Assembly (NCBI GenBank): GCA_009773515.1
Contig: WSXX01000008.1
Location: 62,001 to 126,000, forward strand
DNA: 64,000 nucleotides
Direction of reading: 5' to 3'
From: Bacteroidota bacterium
GTDB taxonomy: Bacteria; Bacteroidota; Bacteroidia; Bacteroidales; Lentimicrobiaceae
The translations under genes were made by a program, and so were the position numbers. Below the pieces are notes generated by a model that made no database searches, was not told the DNA's origin, and saw only the letters and a list, made by a program, of their open reading frames with translations. Below are positions 54,966-64,000 of the stretch, piece after piece. Numbering within the stretch: the stretch's first letter is position 1; every line of letters begins with the position of its first letter.

Positions 54966-55517
54966 ATGAAAAACAAAAAGATCATCCTTCCATTTGTTGT
55001 TATCACAATTATTATCTCTGCACTTGCCATAAGCCGGCTTTTGCCACACCCATTCAACTTTTCACCCATTGCAGCTCTGGCTTTGTTCGGCGGGGCACAC
55101 TACCGAAACCGATTTGCTGCCTATCTTATACCGCTGGCAGCATTGTGGGTAAGCGATATTTTTCTGAATTTTGCCTTCTTCGGAAGTTTTGTTCCCTTTT
55201 ATGAAGGTGCATTTTTTACATATGCAGCTTTCGCTTTGATTGTTTTGCTGGGATCAAAGGCACTGCAGAAGTTCTCGGCCAGAAACCTGTTGTTTTCAAG
55301 CCTTGCAGCTTCAGTAATTTTCTTTGTGGTTTCAAACTTCGGTGTCTGGGTTTCAGGAACACTTTACCCACTGAACGCAACCGGATTTGCAGCCTGTTAT
55401 GCCGCAGCCATCCCCTTTTTCAGGAACACCCTTTCCGGCGACCTTATTTATTCTTTTGCAATATTTTACGGCTATGCATTCGCACAGTCAAGAATTTCGA
55501 TCCTGAAAACCGCCTGA
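54966..55517 (+). CDS. DUF6580-type membrane protein, putative B12-linked transporter component
   Basis: A 183-aa protein with about five hydrophobic helices (MKNKKIILPFVVITIIISAL; FSPIAALALFGGAHYRNRF; LAALWVSDIFLNF; FAALIVLLGSKAL region; AAIPFFRNTLSGDLIYSF). The N-terminal PHPFNFSPIAALALFGGA pattern resembles ECF-type substrate-binding (S) components and fits the Bacteroidota family DUF6580, often found behind cobalamin riboswitches. The start at 54966 is chosen because the open frame upstream would place the leader terminator inside the gene. It is first in the operon, which suggests a role in moving cobalamin or a corrinoid precursor across the inner membrane; that is inference. Confidence 0.8.
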   Translation: MKNKKIILPFVVITIIISALAISRLLPHPFNFSPIAALALFGGAHYRNRFAAYLIPLAALWVSDIFLNFAFFGSFVPFYEGAFFTYAAFALIVLLGSKALQKFSARNLLFSSLAASVIFFVVSNFGVWVSGTLYPLNATGFAACYAAAIPFFRNTLSGDLIYSFAIFYGYAFAQSRISILKTA

Positions 55518-55572
55518 TTTTCAAATTCTTTCCTGCAATCAATATTTTCTGAAGCTCCAAAACAATTGAATC

Positions 55573-57528
55573 ATGATCAAAAGTCTACTCACCTTTCTAC
55601 TTTTAACCTCATTCCCTGCACTATTTGCACAGGGTCAGTTTCCACCGGCAGCCGGTCAGACAGGATCATCAGCCATCGCTAAAGATTCTGCTATTATTCA
55701 TTTATGGGCAAGTGGCATTGAGCTGGTGCGCGGATATATTCAAATCAGCGATACAAGCATTTATAGTTCAGGTTCAAACAAAGCAACTTTCGGGCATTCA
55801 TCAAACGCATTGGGTGTTGCTGAAGGTAATTCAACTGAAGTAGTCAGCCTTGGAGATGGAGGAATGGCAACGCTTACCTTCGATCGACTGATTGTAGATG
55901 GACCCGGAGCAGATTTTGCAGTGTATGAGAATTCATTCGGTGATACTTTTCTTGAACTTGCTTTTGTTGAAGTGAGCTCCGACGGAATCAACTTCAGCCG
56001 GTTCCCGTCTGTTTCACTCACACAATCAGAGACTCAGATCGGGGCATGGGATGAAATTGATCCTACCAATATTCACAATCTTGCCGGAAAATACCGTCAG
56101 GGTTTCGGAACGCCTTTCGACCTGAGCGAACTGGAATACAATCCCCTTGTTGATGTAAATGCAATTCGATTTGTGCGGATTCTTGATGTAACCGGTAGCA
56201 TCGATGCTGAATTCGCCAGCCTTGATTCACAGGGAAATATCATCAACGACCCCTACCCTACTCCATTCAATTCGGGAGGTTTTGATCTTGACGGAGTTGC
56301 TGTAATAAACTGCAATGTTCCAAATACGGTTCTGAATTTCTCTGAACTTCCACTAACGCACAATTCATTTTTCCTGCCCGAAGAAAATGGCATGTTTTCA
56401 TCGGGGCCATTAGACTTCATTTATGAAGCCGGATTTGGTTCATGGTCAGGGTTTTCTTATTCAAACAGGGTAAGCATCACCGGCGAATATACCAACGATC
56501 AGTTTGTGGCGGCAACCCTTGGCGGAATGGACGGAGATACTACAAATTTTGCAATTTCTTACGTTTCTTCCGATTGGATGTCAGGCACCTACGATCCGAT
56601 TCCCAGCGTAATAAATACAGCCGACGGACAAACAGCAGTTTTCAGTGGATTTTATACCACCAACAGCCACATGGCTTTCATTACTTTGCGTGATGGCACA
56701 ATGTTTAATAAGAAATTCGGAGGTGAAACCGGCAACGATCCCGATTGGTTCAGGCTGAAAGTGTGGGGCGTTCGTGCTGATAATTCACTCACCGACATTG
56801 TGGAGCATTACCTTGCTGATTTTCGTTTTGAAGACAATGGCCTTGACTACATCCAGAACGATTGGCGCTGGGTTGACCTGAGCACACTCGGCGAAGTTAA
56901 ATCGCTGAACTTTATTCTTGAATCGAGTGATTCGGGCGATTTCGGAATGAATACACCGGCTTATTTCTGTATGGACAACCTTACAGTGATGGGGATTCAG
57001 GCGCCTTTTATTGCTAACCCGTTGCCCGACATGGTCGTGAATATGAATACCGAACCTATTGACATCAATCTGGACAACCATTTTGCAGCATCCGGAGTAA
57101 ATCCGACCTATGAAATTTCGCAAAACAGCAACAGCAGTCTGGTTATGGCAAACCTTGCCGGTTCGCTGCTTGAACTGACTTTTGCACTGAATCAGACCGG
57201 AATATCAGAAATAGAAATCACTTCAACAGCCAATGGATTGACGGTAACTGATACTTTCTCAGTAACAGTGAGCTCAAATGTTGGCATTGAGGAAGTCAGG
57301 GGAATCAGGTTAAAATCCTATCCGAATCCTGTGATTGACAATCTTACATTGGAAGGCGCAAAAGACAGTGAAATCCGCATTTTCAACTCAAATGGAAGTC
57401 TGGTTTTTGCCGGGAAAGCTCAAGACGAAAAAACCATTGTTCCAATGGATGTTTATCCTACAGGAATTTATCTGATTCAGGTTTCAGGCATTAATGGAAA
57501 TTCAACCATCAAGGTCAGCAGGAAATAA
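55573..57528 (+). CDS. T9SS-exported DUF4465 surface protein of the B12 operon
   Basis: A 651-aa protein with signal peptide ending near ALFAQ (residue 19). Residues about 30-250 are a cell-surface domain of the type found in Bacteroidota B12 loci (ALGVAEGNSTEVVSLGDGG, FAVYENSFGDTFLELAFVEV, GGFDLDGVAV). Residues about 255-475 match DUF4465 (FYTTNSHMAFITLRDG, DWRWVDLSTLGEVKSLNF, MNTPAYFCMDNLTV). An Ig-like linker (about 480-570) and a T9SS type A sorting domain (about 578-651, SYPNPVIDNLTL) follow. In Bacteroides surface proteins from such loci bind cobalamin; direct B12 binding here is inferred from the operon. Two proteins that I recall as often separate are joined here. Confidence 0.82.
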   Translation: MIKSLLTFLLLTSFPALFAQGQFPPAAGQTGSSAIAKDSAIIHLWASGIELVRGYIQISDTSIYSSGSNKATFGHSSNALGVAEGNSTEVVSLGDGGMATLTFDRLIVDGPGADFAVYENSFGDTFLELAFVEVSSDGINFSRFPSVSLTQSETQIGAWDEIDPTNIHNLAGKYRQGFGTPFDLSELEYNPLVDVNAIRFVRILDVTGSIDAEFASLDSQGNIINDPYPTPFNSGGFDLDGVAVINCNVPNTVLNFSELPLTHNSFFLPEENGMFSSGPLDFIYEAGFGSWSGFSYSNRVSITGEYTNDQFVAATLGGMDGDTTNFAISYVSSDWMSGTYDPIPSVINTADGQTAVFSGFYTTNSHMAFITLRDGTMFNKKFGGETGNDPDWFRLKVWGVRADNSLTDIVEHYLADFRFEDNGLDYIQNDWRWVDLSTLGEVKSLNFILESSDSGDFGMNTPAYFCMDNLTVMGIQAPFIANPLPDMVVNMNTEPIDINLDNHFAASGVNPTYEISQNSNSSLVMANLAGSLLELTFALNQTGISEIEITSTANGLTVTDTFSVTVSSNVGIEEVRGIRLKSYPNPVIDNLTLEGAKDSEIRIFNSNGSLVFAGKAQDEKTIVPMDVYPTGIYLIQVSGINGNSTIKVSRK

Positions 57529-57565
57529 TCCCCTAAGGCAAAAACCCACAATCTTCAACTTCTGA

Positions 57566-59554
57566 ATGAAATCACTTGCGATAACCGGCTTATTAATTTG
57601 CTTCTGCTTTTTAGAGGTTATTGCCCAACAGCCGCTTACCGATACCATTAATATAAAAGGTGTGGAGGTGAAAACCCGCAAGATTCATGAGAAAGAGAAG
57701 TCAGCTTACCCGATACAAAGTCTTACGGTAAAAGGGATTGAGTCCGTCGCGGGTACTTCGGTTGCCGAAGCCGTAAAGACTTTTTCGGGAGTAACCCTTC
57801 GCGATTACGGTGGCACAGGCGGGCTGAAAACAATTATGGTACGAAGCCTGGGCGCAAATCACACCGGCGTTTTTATTGATGGTGTCGCTGTTACTGACAT
57901 AGCTTCCGGTCAGATCGATCTGAGTAAACTTCCGCTGGAGGGGCTTGAAGAAGTTTCGCTCGAACTTGGCAATGCTTCACAACAATGCATTACTGCACGT
58001 GCTCATGCATCTGCAAGCCTGATCAACCTCAGAAGTAAAATTCCTGATTTCGGAAAATATAAATCCAACGGCAGTCTTTCGTTGAAAGCAGGATCATTCG
58101 GACTAATCAATCCCGCTATTTCACTGAATCAGAAAACCGGCAAAAAATCATGGTTTGGATTGAACCTGAACTACCTGCAGGCCAAAGGAGACTATCCCTA
58201 TCTTGTTGACAATGGCCCGGCAGGCACCCATCATCAAATACGAAGCAATTCAGATATTACTGCACTTTCGGCAAACGCAGTTTACAATTTCAGTCCATCG
58301 GACAGCTCCGGGTTTCAGGCAAGACTCAGAATTTATGAATCGGAACGGGGTTTGCCGGGAGCAGTTATTTTTTATAATCCACATTCATCGCAACGTTTGA
58401 CCAACAAAGACCTGAGCCTGAACCTGCAATACCGGTCTGATAAAAAGAAAATCTCAACGCTGAGCAATGCGGGCTGGTCCAGGGCATGGCTTCGCTATGC
58501 GGACCCGGATTATCTGGGATATACGAGCAGTCTCGACAACAAATACCTTCAGCAGGAATACTATCTTTCGCAGGCATTAAGCGTTAAAACCGGGAAACAT
58601 TTTACGGCATCAGCAGCTACAGATCTTATTATAAATTCATTTTCATCAAACCTTTACAACAATAGCAATCCCGTGCGTTACAGTCTGCTGATTTCCGGCG
58701 GAGTAAGTCATCAAACCCGAACCACTGAAACTTCAGCCGGTTTGCTGCTTAGTTTGATTGGCGATAAAAAAGATGGCGATGAAAAGATGAAAGACTTTTC
58801 ACGGGTTTCGCCATGGGCAAATTTCACGCTTCGCATTTTTGATGATCCGGCGATAAGACTCAGATTAATGTATAAGAAGATTTTCAGGTTGCCGAGCTTC
58901 AACGATTTGTATTACAATCTGGTTGGCAATCCGGGCCTGAAACCCGAAAATGCCGGGCAAATCAATGCAGGTCTGCTTTTTTCGAAAAAAGTGATGGGTT
59001 CGACAGATGTCAACCTGAGAATTGATGCTTTTGGAAATCGTGTAAGCAACAAAATAATCGCAATACCTTCACAAAACCTGTTTGTTTGGTCGATGCGAAA
59101 CATCGGGAAGGTGAGCACACAGGGCATTGAATTACAGATAGAAACTGAGAGCACAATCAATTCTGTGATAAGCATGAGTGTCAGCATGAACTACACTTAT
59201 CAGCAAGCGCTTGATATGACTGATCAAAATTCCGCAAGCTACAAACATCAGATTCCATACATTCCTTTCGAAACATTTTCGGGCATGTACCTGATTAATT
59301 ATCGTTCATTTGCAGTAAATTACAATCTGTTGTTCAACGGATTCCGTTATTCAGCCGGTGAAAATATGCATGAAAACCTGCTTCCGGGCTGGTGGATCAG
59401 CGATGCCGGACTATCATGGAAAATCGAAACAAATAGAATCACCTACAGAATAAAAGGAGAAATAAGCAATCTCTTTAACAGGGAGTATGTTGTAATCAGA
59501 AGTTTTCCAATGCCCGGCAGAAGTTTTGCATTAACAGCCACCTTACAATTTTGA
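57566..59554 (+). CDS. btuB: TonB-dependent receptor, probable BtuB-type cobalamin transporter
   Basis: A 662-aa outer-membrane receptor with signal peptide to about residue 20 (FLEVIAQQ). The plug (about 28-145) holds VAEAVKTFSGVTLRDYGG, KTIMVRSLGANHTGVFIDG and LSKLPLEGLEEVSLELG; the barrel (about 160-662) ends in a C-terminal aromatic strand FALTATLQF. It is much smaller than SusC proteins and lacks their N-terminal carboxypeptidase-like domain, fitting the BtuB size class. Riboswitch control and the adjoining beta-propeller gene support cobalamin as substrate. The next gene starts 3 bp after its stop. Confidence 0.85.
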   Translation: MKSLAITGLLICFCFLEVIAQQPLTDTINIKGVEVKTRKIHEKEKSAYPIQSLTVKGIESVAGTSVAEAVKTFSGVTLRDYGGTGGLKTIMVRSLGANHTGVFIDGVAVTDIASGQIDLSKLPLEGLEEVSLELGNASQQCITARAHASASLINLRSKIPDFGKYKSNGSLSLKAGSFGLINPAISLNQKTGKKSWFGLNLNYLQAKGDYPYLVDNGPAGTHHQIRSNSDITALSANAVYNFSPSDSSGFQARLRIYESERGLPGAVIFYNPHSSQRLTNKDLSLNLQYRSDKKKISTLSNAGWSRAWLRYADPDYLGYTSSLDNKYLQQEYYLSQALSVKTGKHFTASAATDLIINSFSSNLYNNSNPVRYSLLISGGVSHQTRTTETSAGLLLSLIGDKKDGDEKMKDFSRVSPWANFTLRIFDDPAIRLRLMYKKIFRLPSFNDLYYNLVGNPGLKPENAGQINAGLLFSKKVMGSTDVNLRIDAFGNRVSNKIIAIPSQNLFVWSMRNIGKVSTQGIELQIETESTINSVISMSVSMNYTYQQALDMTDQNSASYKHQIPYIPFETFSGMYLINYRSFAVNYNLLFNGFRYSAGENMHENLLPGWWISDAGLSWKIETNRITYRIKGEISNLFNREYVVIRSFPMPGRSFALTATLQF

Positions 59555-59556
59555 AA

Positions 59557-60705
59557 ATGAATCATCCGAAAATATATCAGGTTGCTTTCGCAAAAAGCAT
59601 ATTTCAGTCACTTCAACATATGATGTGGATATTACTTTTCGGAGCAACACTTTTTACAACTTCCTGCAAAAAAGAGCCTTCAACACCTGAAGTAAAACCA
59701 ACCGATTCAACAATGCGGACAACAGGCATTTTTGTGTTGAATGAAGGAGTTTTCAATGCCAACAATGCATCGCTTACCCGATTCAGATTCAGCGATTCTA
59801 CAGCAGAAACCGATTGTTTCTTCAATAAAAACGGGCGAAAACTGGGTGATACCGGTAGCGACCTGGGAATTTACGGATCCAAAATGTATATAGTTGTAAA
59901 TGTTTCAAGTCAGGTAGAGGTCGTGGATGCACTCACTTGCCTGAGCCTGAAACAGATACCCATGTTTGATGGCAACAAGCCAAGGCAGCCGCGAAAAATT
60001 GCTTTTTTCGGGAATCATGCCTTTGTATGCAATTTTGATGGAACTGTTGCTGTAATTGATACAACCACGCTCGAAACTGTGAAATTTATTCAGGCAGGCC
60101 GGAATCCGGATGGCATAACTGCTGCATATGGAAAGATATGGGTAACCAATTCCGGCGGGCTTGGCTTTCCGGACTACGACCACACCATTTCGGTAATTGA
60201 TCCGGAAACTTTATCTGAAATGCATAAGTCGGAAACCGGTATTAATCCCTTTACCGTGCATCCTGATGGACATGGCAACCTCTACCTGATTGCACGTGGA
60301 AACTACAGCGACATCAAGAGCAGGCTGCAGGTAATGGAAGCCGCAACCGGAGAAATCAAGCATACATTTACCGGTTTTGAAGCACTCAACTTTACAATAT
60401 CAGGAGATTCGGCCTTTGTGTATAATTACGACTGGAACTCAGGAATAAGCAGCATCATGGTAATTAATACAGCTACACTTGAAGTGGTAAATAACTCATT
60501 TATAAGCGATGGTACAATGATTGAATCTGTTTATGGAATAGCTGCTGATCCCTTTACAGGAATAATCTACATCACAGATGCCGGAAATTTCACCGGCAGA
60601 GGAACAGTGCATGCCTTTACCAGAAGCGGGAAAAAGCTGTATTCGTTTGATGCAGGGATCAATCCGGCGGGAATTGCTTTTGCGGAAACCCCCGAAAACA
60701 TTTAA
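59557..60705 (+). CDS. YncE/DUF5074-type beta-propeller lipoprotein, BtuG-like
   Basis: A 382-aa surface lipoprotein: hydrophobic segment MMWILLFGATLFTTSCKKE with lipobox cysteine at about residue 36, then a propeller of YncE-type repeats (GIFVLNEGVFNANNASL, YGSKMYIVVNVSSQVEVVD, HAFVCNFDGTVAVIDTTTL, GKIWVTNSGG, HTISVIDPETL, GIIYITDAG, VHAFTRSGKKLYSFDAG), about seven blades. This is the layout of Bacteroides BtuG, a very tight cobalamin-binding protein that caps BtuB. A later ATG (near residue 22) would give a shorter lipoprotein signal. Last gene of the riboswitch-controlled operon. Cobalamin binding is inferred from layout and context. Confidence 0.82.
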   Translation: MNHPKIYQVAFAKSIFQSLQHMMWILLFGATLFTTSCKKEPSTPEVKPTDSTMRTTGIFVLNEGVFNANNASLTRFRFSDSTAETDCFFNKNGRKLGDTGSDLGIYGSKMYIVVNVSSQVEVVDALTCLSLKQIPMFDGNKPRQPRKIAFFGNHAFVCNFDGTVAVIDTTTLETVKFIQAGRNPDGITAAYGKIWVTNSGGLGFPDYDHTISVIDPETLSEMHKSETGINPFTVHPDGHGNLYLIARGNYSDIKSRLQVMEAATGEIKHTFTGFEALNFTISGDSAFVYNYDWNSGISSIMVINTATLEVVNNSFISDGTMIESVYGIAADPFTGIIYITDAGNFTGRGTVHAFTRSGKKLYSFDAGINPAGIAFAETPENI

Positions 60706-60940
60706 AATTCCTGACGAAGAAGGCAACATCATTTTTGCATCAAACACAATTCATTGAATCACTTTATCATATGCGGGATTTTTAAGTTTTACCGTTTCAA
60801 TCTTTAAAATAAATAATTTACATTTAGCCGGTTACAAAATTTACTATCAGTTATTAAAGATAGATCAAGCTATATCGATCTTAGCTAATTAAACAAACAG
60901 TTAAACCAAAAACCACAGGAAAATCTTCTTACATTTAATT

Positions 60941-60975
60941 GTTGTCTGCCCATAAATACTTTCTGCATATCTTTG
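60941..60975 (+). promoter_or_regulatory. Promoter of the multi-PAS sensor gene
   Basis: TATCTTTG (60968-60975) is an exact -7 match; GTTG (60941-60944) is a one-mismatch -33 at a rather long 23-bp spacing. It lies 90 bp before the ATG at 61066. The rest of the 360-bp gap 60706-61065 has only a weak imperfect inverted repeat near 60855-60882. Confidence 0.45.
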
Positions 60976-61065
60976 CGCAATCAGCATTTGAATGTGGCTC
61001 AGGAGATTGTTGTAAAAAGGTTTAATTAAGTAATTCCTCAGGAAGGGGATAATTTTTATTTAATC

Positions 61066-64000
61066 ATGAAATCCGGGCCACATACCTTAACTGTTGATTT
61101 AACCGAAAGCATGGCAGTTCTTGATCAGAATCCCATGCCAATCATTTTGGTTGAAGAAAAAGAGCAAATAATCGTATTTGCCAACAAAGGCACTCTGGCT
61201 TTAACCGGCTTCAGCCGAAATGAACTGACCGGGAGACTGATTGATGAATTGATTGATTCAGAAATCATCAAAAAAAATGAAGATGACCATCTGAACAGGA
61301 CATCCGGAATAATTGGTGGTTTAGCTGAAATCAGCATCAAAAATAAAAACCGGTCTCAACAGCGTCTGCAGATTCAACCAATTCAGATATCCTCAGCCCG
61401 TTTTTTGCAACTCACATTAATTCCATTGACAACTGAGCCAAATGCTCTGGCAGAAAGTAATTCTGTTCTGGCAGAGCGATTAGCCAGCATAGTCAACACG
61501 CAACCTGAAATAATTTTCAGGTTTTTGCCTGACACAACGCTCACCTTTGTTAATGATTCATATTGCCGGACATTCAACCTGAGTAAATCCGAAGCTATTG
61601 GCCGAAAATTTCTTGATTTTGTTCAGAAACAAGAACGCGACAGAATTAAAAATCACATTAATCAAATTTTAAGAAACCCTAAACCTGTTATTTATGAATA
61701 TCTTGAGACTTTCCCTGACGGCAAGCAGGTTTGGTGGGAATGGTCAGATTTCCCGATTCTGAATGCTGAGGGAATTGTTACCGAAATTCAAACTTCAGGA
61801 AAAGAAATAACAGACAGAAAGCTCACCGAAGAAATGCTGATTAAAAGTGAGCAGGAGAAAACAGCTTTTCTGGCTTCAATTCCTGATATTATCTTCTGGT
61901 TAGATCGTAATGGCAAATACCTTAAAACTGCATCGAAAGACAAATCACTGCTTATAAAGCCCGAAGCGGAATTTATTGGCAGAAACATTACTGACATTCT
62001 TCCTGAAAAACATGGCAGACAAGCAATTGAAATGCTGAATATGGCTTTTGAAAGCCGTAAATTAGTTACTTACGAGTATGAGATTCAAACCGATGAAGGC
62101 TTAAAGGCTTTTGAAAACCGCATTATAGCATTTACAGACAATGAAGCAGTTTCAATTGTAAGAGATATTACAGGAAAATGCAAAACCGAAGAATTCCTTA
62201 AATGGAACATCACATTATTATCAGCCATTTCGGGAGCCTCTCCGCTGGCTTATTATGTAACTGACAAAGATGGTGATGAAGTGCTCTATCATAATTCAAG
62301 ATTTATTGAACTGTGGAAGCTGGAATCACATGAATCAGACCTGCAAAACGGCAAACTCAGGAACAGAGACATCACAGAATTTTGTCTGAATAGTATCCAA
62401 AACCGTGAAAAGTACACAGACTTATACAATGACACCCGAAGCCTCAACTATGCAGAAAAGACTGAAGGCCAGATTAAGTTAAACGACAATCGTATAATAA
62501 AACGCTTCACAACCCCACTGGGTGATGATTCGGGGCATATAATAGGGAGGCTTTATACATTTGAAGATATTACAGAAAGCATTAACAGCCGCGATGCGCT
62601 GGCAGAAAGCGAATTAAGATGGAAATTTGCTATTCACGGAAATGGAGACGGATTATGGGACTGGAATGTAAAAACAGGTGAAGTTTATTTTTCAGACAAC
62701 TGGAAAAGTATGCTTGGGTTTAAACCTGAAGAACTGAAAAACAATCTTGACACCTGGGAAAGCCGCGTACATCCTGAGGAAATTGACTGGGTTACAGAAA
62801 AGATTCAGGAATATTTTGATGGGAAAACACCGAATTATGAAACAGAACACAGGGTAAAATGCAAAGACGGAAAATATAAATGGATACTAGACAGAGGCAT
62901 AGCGCTGGAATATGATGCAGATGGGAAACCCATCAGATTGATTGGCACCCATCATGATATTACCGGGAAGAAGGTGGCAGAAGAAGAAATCCGGAGGAAA
63001 AACAAAACACTGGATGCCAATAACCGATTTCTTAATGACATTCTCGGCATGATCCCATTAAGGTTGTTCTGGAAAGATAAAAACCTGAAATACACTGGCT
63101 GCAATAAGCTGTTTGCCCTTGATGCCGGGCTTTCAGAAACAGAAGAAATCATCGGACAAAGTGATAATGATCTTGTATGGAAAGACCATGCAGAATTATA
63201 CCAGAATGATGACAAAAAAGTTATTGAAACAGGAGTATCTCTGCTTGGATATGAGGAACAGCAAACCAACCCCAAAGGTGAAATCATCTGGCTGAAAACC
63301 TACAAAATACCCATACACGATGAACATGGCCTTGTAACTGGAATTTTTGGGGCTTATGACGATATAACCCAACGCAAACTCGACGAAGAGAACATCAAAA
63401 GAAACGAACACTTTTTATCGGAATTGCTGAAGCTCTCCAGTGAGCTGTTCTCCCTGAACAACAGCAACGAACTGCTTGAAAAACTGAGGGTACGGCTTCC
63501 TTTGCTGTTTAATGCTGATAACTGTTACATTACGGCATGGGACGAAAAACAAGAAGAAACCATACCTCTTGCAAGCTCAGGAAACTGCAATGAATACATA
63601 GCCTCAGCCAGCTTACCAAGCGAAAAAACCCTTACCGGATCGCTAATGTCATCCGGAAAAGTCATTCCTGTTGAAGATGTTTTTAATTCAGAATGGCTTA
63701 GCAATGATATAGCTGCTGGCTTCCCCGATAAATCATTACTTGGAATACCTGTTATTTCAGGAAGTAAAAAAATCGGTGCATTACTGGTGGGGTTTAACAT
63801 TGCCCGGCATTTTACTCCGATTGAAATCAGACAGACCTGCCTTGCCAAAGATATGTTCTCACTCATTATTGCCCGCAATCAATACCTGAACGACCTGAAC
63901 GAAAGTGAAAAGCTGATGCGTTCGTTCATCGAAAACGCACCAATTGGAATACTTGCTGCCAATTCGCAAGGGAAATATGTAATCGGAAATCACGCTTCGG
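61066..64000 (+). CDS. Multi-PAS/GAF sensor protein, partial (C-terminus outside window)
   Basis: At least 978 codons, open to the right edge. No signal peptide or membrane helix. PAS-type domains run in series: about 15-125 (VFANKGTLALTGFSRNEL), 140-250 (TFVNDSYCRTFNLSKSEA), 265-375 (IFWLDRNGKYLKTASKD), 385-505 (AYYVTDKDGDEVLYHNSRF), 520-640 (GDGLWDWNVKTGEVYFSD, then GTHHDITGKK, a classic PAS_3 with PAC), 650-775 (RLFWKDKNLKYTGCNKLFA), then a GAF domain (about 795-945) and the start of another PAS (FIENAPIGILAANSQGKY). Output domain is beyond the window; a hybrid histidine kinase is the commonest fit, a diguanylate cyclase unlikely in this phylum. Confidence 0.85.
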   Translation, partial: MKSGPHTLTVDLTESMAVLDQNPMPIILVEEKEQIIVFANKGTLALTGFSRNELTGRLIDELIDSEIIKKNEDDHLNRTSGIIGGLAEISIKNKNRSQQRLQIQPIQISSARFLQLTLIPLTTEPNALAESNSVLAERLASIVNTQPEIIFRFLPDTTLTFVNDSYCRTFNLSKSEAIGRKFLDFVQKQERDRIKNHINQILRNPKPVIYEYLETFPDGKQVWWEWSDFPILNAEGIVTEIQTSGKEITDRKLTEEMLIKSEQEKTAFLASIPDIIFWLDRNGKYLKTASKDKSLLIKPEAEFIGRNITDILPEKHGRQAIEMLNMAFESRKLVTYEYEIQTDEGLKAFENRIIAFTDNEAVSIVRDITGKCKTEEFLKWNITLLSAISGASPLAYYVTDKDGDEVLYHNSRFIELWKLESHESDLQNGKLRNRDITEFCLNSIQNREKYTDLYNDTRSLNYAEKTEGQIKLNDNRIIKRFTTPLGDDSGHIIGRLYTFEDITESINSRDALAESELRWKFAIHGNGDGLWDWNVKTGEVYFSDNWKSMLGFKPEELKNNLDTWESRVHPEEIDWVTEKIQEYFDGKTPNYETEHRVKCKDGKYKWILDRGIALEYDADGKPIRLIGTHHDITGKKVAEEEIRRKNKTLDANNRFLNDILGMIPLRLFWKDKNLKYTGCNKLFALDAGLSETEEIIGQSDNDLVWKDHAELYQNDDKKVIETGVSLLGYEEQQTNPKGEIIWLKTYKIPIHDEHGLVTGIFGAYDDITQRKLDEENIKRNEHFLSELLKLSSELFSLNNSNELLEKLRVRLPLLFNADNCYITAWDEKQEETIPLASSGNCNEYIASASLPSEKTLTGSLMSSGKVIPVEDVFNSEWLSNDIAAGFPDKSLLGIPVISGSKKIGALLVGFNIARHFTPIEIRQTCLAKDMFSLIIARNQYLNDLNESEKLMRSFIENAPIGILAANSQGKYVIGNHAS

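Overview
The window is a stretch of Bacteroidota chromosome, most likely from the Bacteroidales/Marinilabiliales side of the phylum, though rank below phylum is a guess. The signs are a complete type IX secretion core (PorP/SprF-GldK-GldL-GldM-GldN), four secreted proteins with T9SS C-terminal sorting domains, two SusC/SusD pairs (one with an ECF sigma/FecR module), the near absence of Shine-Dalgarno sequences, and many promoter-like TAnnTTTG boxes with an upstream TTTG. I see no rRNA, tRNA, transposase, phage structural gene or CRISPR array. A 5'-truncated-in-view adenine deaminase lies at the left edge and an unfinished multi-PAS sensor at the right edge.

Layout. 1-5700 (minus): adenine deaminase, then a four-gene mevalonate operon (HMG-CoA reductase, a GYDIA-type GHMP kinase, diphosphomevalonate decarboxylase, mevalonate kinase). 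6049-7708 (plus): a small protein overlapping a UshA-like 5'-nucleotidase. 7828-15637 (minus): a DUF4468-like protein, groES-groEL, a sigma-54 activator/lptE/TPR-like/secG operon and an SH3b amidase. 15953-27236 (plus): SusC-SusD pair one, then ECF sigma, FecR, STN-SusC and SusD pair two. 27427-32911: an unrecognised 204-aa protein, a T9SS-exported GH18 protein, two RNA methyltransferase-type genes on opposite strands, a cysteine-cluster protein and a TerB-DnaJ protein. 33261-40835: a T9SS-exported cyanophycinase facing an M14 carboxypeptidase/YfcC transporter operon, then a large repeat-containing T9SS adhesin-like protein. 41418-46148 (minus): pheT and recG. 46263-52251 (minus): T9SS machinery. 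52620-54490 (plus): two tandem YitT proteins. 54500-60705 (plus): heptanucleotide repeat, promoter, cobalamin riboswitch with a terminator, and a four-gene surface vitamin B12 uptake operon. 61066-64000 (plus): the multi-PAS/GAF sensor.

How the parts relate. The T9SS made here would export the GH18 protein, the cyanophycinase, the adhesin-like protein and the DUF4465 protein of the B12 operon. The B12 operon pairs a TonB-dependent receptor with two surface proteins and a membrane protein under one riboswitch. The cyanophycinase, M14 peptidase and YfcC transporter look like a small polymer/peptide use locus.

The least explained signals are non-coding. A ~150-bp dispersed palindromic repeat occurs three times; a ~100-bp one occurs twice; a 103-bp nested palindrome sits at 38223-38325; a 14-bp-arm inverted repeat lies a few bases before a susC start; and a nine-unit heptanucleotide tandem repeat lies just upstream of the B12 riboswitch. 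The most interesting orphan gene is the 204-aa protein at 27427-28041, whose layout weakly recalls bacterial gasdermins. All family calls come from reading the sequences; no database search was run.
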